Shown: positions 6,473 through 7,569 of the stretch, piece after piece
How positions within the stretch are numbered: position 1 is the first letter of the stretch
Layout of the letters: each line of letters opens with the position of its first letter
Origin: Candidatus Nitrosocosmicus sp.
GTDB taxonomy: Archaea; Thermoproteota; Nitrososphaeria; Nitrososphaerales; Nitrososphaeraceae
Length of the DNA stretch: 7,569 bases
Assembly: GCA_030452275.1 (NCBI GenBank)
Contig: JAKDMR010000087.1
Span: 1-7,569, forward strand
Direction: 5' to 3'
The notes under the pieces: model-generated
Database searches by the model: none
What the model was told of the DNA's origin: nothing
The model's input: the letters and a program-made list of their open reading frames with translations, nothing else
Position numbers and translations under genes: made by a program

Positions 6473-6523
6473 TTTACTCCTACGCAGTAACATAAATACT
6501 AAATCTTCTTTCTTGTCAGAATG

Positions 6524-6533
6524 TATATAAATA
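6524..6533 (+). promoter_or_regulatory. Strong TATA box for the orphan 113-residue gene
   Basis: TATATAAATA is a close match to the archaeal box A, centred about 30 bases before the TTG at 6559. This supports a leaderless mRNA and settles the TTG as the start, since no ATG is available in frame at the N-terminus. Confidence 0.6.
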
Positions 6534-6547
6534 GTATTCTTAATACT
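6533..6547. promoter_or_regulatory. Candidate operator: perfect 6-3-6 palindrome after the TATA box
   Basis: AGTATT, spacer CTT, AATACT. It touches the end of the TATA box and ends about 12 bases before the TTG start, so a bound protein would block polymerase or TBP/TFB. A second, competing pair ATAGTA (6531-6536) and TACTAT (6549-6554) overlaps it. Regulation is inferred from position and symmetry only; the regulator is unknown. Confidence 0.35.
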
Positions 6548-6558
6548 CTACTATTTGT

Positions 6559-6900
6559 TTGGTAAATATTGAATTTCTAAAACGCTTTTCTGCGGATTTT
6601 ACGGAGAATTTAGATAGCTATGCATATGTTCCAGTTGTAGCTAAGAGGCTGTTAAATCATTATGCCAAATGTTATTATGCTCATAATTTTAGTTATAGAA
6701 TTTTGTTACCCCGGTCAGTTGACTCTCCAAAAGAAAATGATATTTCAAGGAAACTGGGATTGCAACTTCAAAATGAATTGTTATCTGGAATCAGATCTTT
6801 AAAATTAAGGCCAAACATCAAGGATTACCGATATGTTCACGATGATTCACACTTTGGTTGGTTACTACTTGATCCAGAGTTAACAAATAGGTTTAACTGA
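6559..6900 (+). CDS. Hypothetical protein, unrecognised, 113 residues
   Basis: I do not recognise the family. The frame runs from TTG 6559 to TGA 6898-6900. It is supported as a gene by a strong TATA box 30 bases upstream, a T-rich terminator just after the stop and ordinary codon use. The product is soluble-looking, with no signal peptide or membrane segment, a mixed charge, many tyrosines (for example Y21, Y23, Y35, Y39, Y40, Y46, Y90, Y92) and one cysteine (C38). Secondary structure looks mainly helical over 1-45 and 60-85. The C-terminal part RYVHDDSHFGWLLLDPEL (91-108) is the most motif-like, with two His and several acidic residues that could bind metal or a partner. It stands alone, convergent with the PAP2 gene, so context gives no function. 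A lineage-specific small protein is most likely. Confidence 0.65.
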   Translation: MVNIEFLKRFSADFTENLDSYAYVPVVAKRLLNHYAKCYYAHNFSYRILLPRSVDSPKENDISRKLGLQLQNELLSGIRSLKLRPNIKDYRYVHDDSHFGWLLLDPELTNRFN

Positions 6901-6910
6901 AATTATACTA

Positions 6911-6926
6911 TTGTTTTGTGTTTTTT
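6911..6926 (+). terminator. T-rich terminator after the 113-residue gene
   Basis: TTGTTTTGTGTTTTTT starts 10 bases after the TGA and has no stem before it, as usual for archaeal T-stretch terminators. It directly abuts the A-run that serves the opposite strand. Confidence 0.5.
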
Positions 6927-6962
6927 AAAAAATGGAACTTCCCACTAATGACCGAAAGTTCC
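6927..6962 (-). terminator. Hairpin plus T-run terminator for the PAP2 gene
   Basis: On the minus strand GGAACTT (6962-6956) and AAGTTCC (6940-6934) form a 7-bp stem with a 15-base loop, followed after one A by six T (6932-6927). It lies 17 bases beyond the stop of the PAP2 gene. The arrangement looks like an intrinsic terminator. The stem may instead be an exonuclease-blocking 3' end. Confidence 0.5.
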
Positions 6963-6978
6963 GCTGTTACCACTAATA

Positions 6979-7569
6979 TTAATCCCTTTGGTTCGAATCC
7001 ACAATATTAATTCTTTGATGCTCGTTGGGTTTTAGGGTCTTTACTAATATTGCAACTATTACCAAACCAAAAAAATATCCACCTATTAAATCTATGAAGT
7101 GATGTTGAAAAAGGTACAGTTTGGTGAAACTTATTAACACTGGGAAAAATATCAAAAATGATATTGCGAACCTAGAAGAATATTTATAAGACAATCCACC
7201 CACGATAAAACTGAAAGCTGCTGCTGAGGCGATGTGATTAGAGGGGTATGAATAATCTTGAGCAAAGGGCATAAAACTATCCCGTTCCAGTGTAAATTTA
7301 TCTGGTAATATTATTAGTGGTTTAAAATCTAGACTTGGGTGCTCAATCGCAAACAAAGGTTTACAATAGGTTACTAAAATGGTAACGGCAACTAATGTAA
7401 TCAATAAAATCATACCTATTTTTCTAGTTCTCTTAATTATTGTAAGAATAAAACCAACAATTATTAAATTAATAGTGTCTGACATAGTAGTAATGATAAT
7501 AAATATTGTGTCCAATGTTTGGCTTCTTATTTGATTGATGAATTTTATGACTATTTCGTCTAAATTACC
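6979..7569 (-). CDS. PAP2-family membrane phosphatase (N-terminus beyond window edge)
   Basis: Probable phosphatase of the PAP2 superfamily, acting at the membrane on lipid phosphates or pyrophosphates (polyprenyl pyrophosphate is a common substrate). Seen: YPSNH in place of the consensus PSGH, with its His at 7234-7236, and TKLYLFQHHFIDLIGG in place of SR-x5-H-x3-D, with catalytic-type His at 7102-7104 and the Asp kept. The first motif (K-x6-RP) is only loosely present as ERDSFMP. Four to five membrane helices are visible. TTG 7515 and ATG 7485 are possible starts, but the frame stays open for 18 more codons to the edge, and LDEIVIKFINQIRSQTLDTI resembles the amphipathic N-terminal stretch of PAP2 proteins, so I treat the gene as partial. 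196 residues are visible. Exact substrate is unknown. Confidence 0.75.
   Translation of the reverse strand, partial: GNLDEIVIKFINQIRSQTLDTIFIIITTMSDTINLIIVGFILTIIKRTRKIGMILLITLVAVTILVTYCKPLFAIEHPSLDFKPLIILPDKFTLERDSFMPFAQDYSYPSNHIASAAAFSFIVGGLSYKYSSRFAISFLIFFPVLISFTKLYLFQHHFIDLIGGYFFGLVIVAILVKTLKPNEHQRINIVDSNQRD

Larger units (their letters stand above)
5662..6523. other. Long spacer without a convincing gene
   Basis: About 0.86 kb between the glutamate dehydrogenase promoter and the promoter of the orphan gene. No frame on either strand is longer than about 35 codons from an ATG, and I recognise no tRNA, rRNA, signal recognition particle RNA, RNase P RNA, CRISPR repeat or insertion-sequence end. 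It does hold an 8-bp RNA hairpin (5927-5947), a larger inverted repeat (6014-6080) with a TATA-like core, and several very short reading frames, listed separately. Such spacers are common in soil ammonia-oxidising archaea; decayed genes or small RNAs are both possible. Confidence 0.6.

Noticed and set aside
6990..7000. GGTTCGAATCC, a sequence like the T-arm of a tRNA
   Set aside because: It lies inside the 3' end of the PAP2 reading frame. The T-stem has a mismatch, and no acceptor, D or anticodon arms can be built upstream, so neither a tRNA nor an attachment-site remnant is supported.

Overview
The window looks like chromosomal DNA of an ammonia-oxidising archaeon (Nitrososphaeria/Thaumarchaeota), most likely of the soil order Nitrososphaerales, with Nitrosocosmicus as my best guess. 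The clues are A+T-rich DNA with roomy spacers, an ADP-forming acyl-CoA synthetase of the fused type used in thaumarchaeal CO2 fixation, a KEOPS subunit, archaeal TATA boxes about 28-30 bases before start codons (leaderless transcripts), frequent TTG starts and oligo-T terminators. The taxonomy is inferred from gene content, not from a search.

Layout. The left edge (1-106) is the 3' tail of an IS5-like insertion sequence: the last 33 codons of its transposase and a probable terminal repeat. It abuts the stop codon of a minus-strand Cgi121-type KEOPS gene (107-637). Divergent from that is a UbiE/MenG-like methyltransferase (761-1471). Then come a 707-residue ADP-forming CoA ligase (1608-3731) and an IscA/HesB-type iron-sulfur protein (3816-4166), both on the plus strand with their own promoters and T-rich terminators. 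A glutamate dehydrogenase (4345-5619) is read from the minus strand. A spacer of about 0.9 kb (5620-6558) has no convincing gene but holds two hairpins, a TATA-like palindrome and several tiny reading frames. The right end has an unrecognised 113-residue protein behind a strong promoter (6559-6900), convergent with a PAP2-family membrane phosphatase (6979 to the window edge) whose N-terminus lies outside.

Working together. The genes are mostly single transcription units, not one operon. Several fit the core metabolism of an autotrophic ammonia oxidiser: CoA activation of a hydroxy acid in the 3-hydroxypropionate/4-hydroxybutyrate cycle, ammonia assimilation into glutamate, quinone methylation for respiration and Fe-S cluster maturation. 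KEOPS serves tRNA modification.

I found no CRISPR array, tRNA, rRNA, phage module or defence system, and no clear new multi-gene system. The best leads are the orphan 113-residue gene with a perfect palindrome between its TATA box and its predicted transcription start, the structured spacer, and the insertion sequence placed at the KEOPS gene's stop codon.
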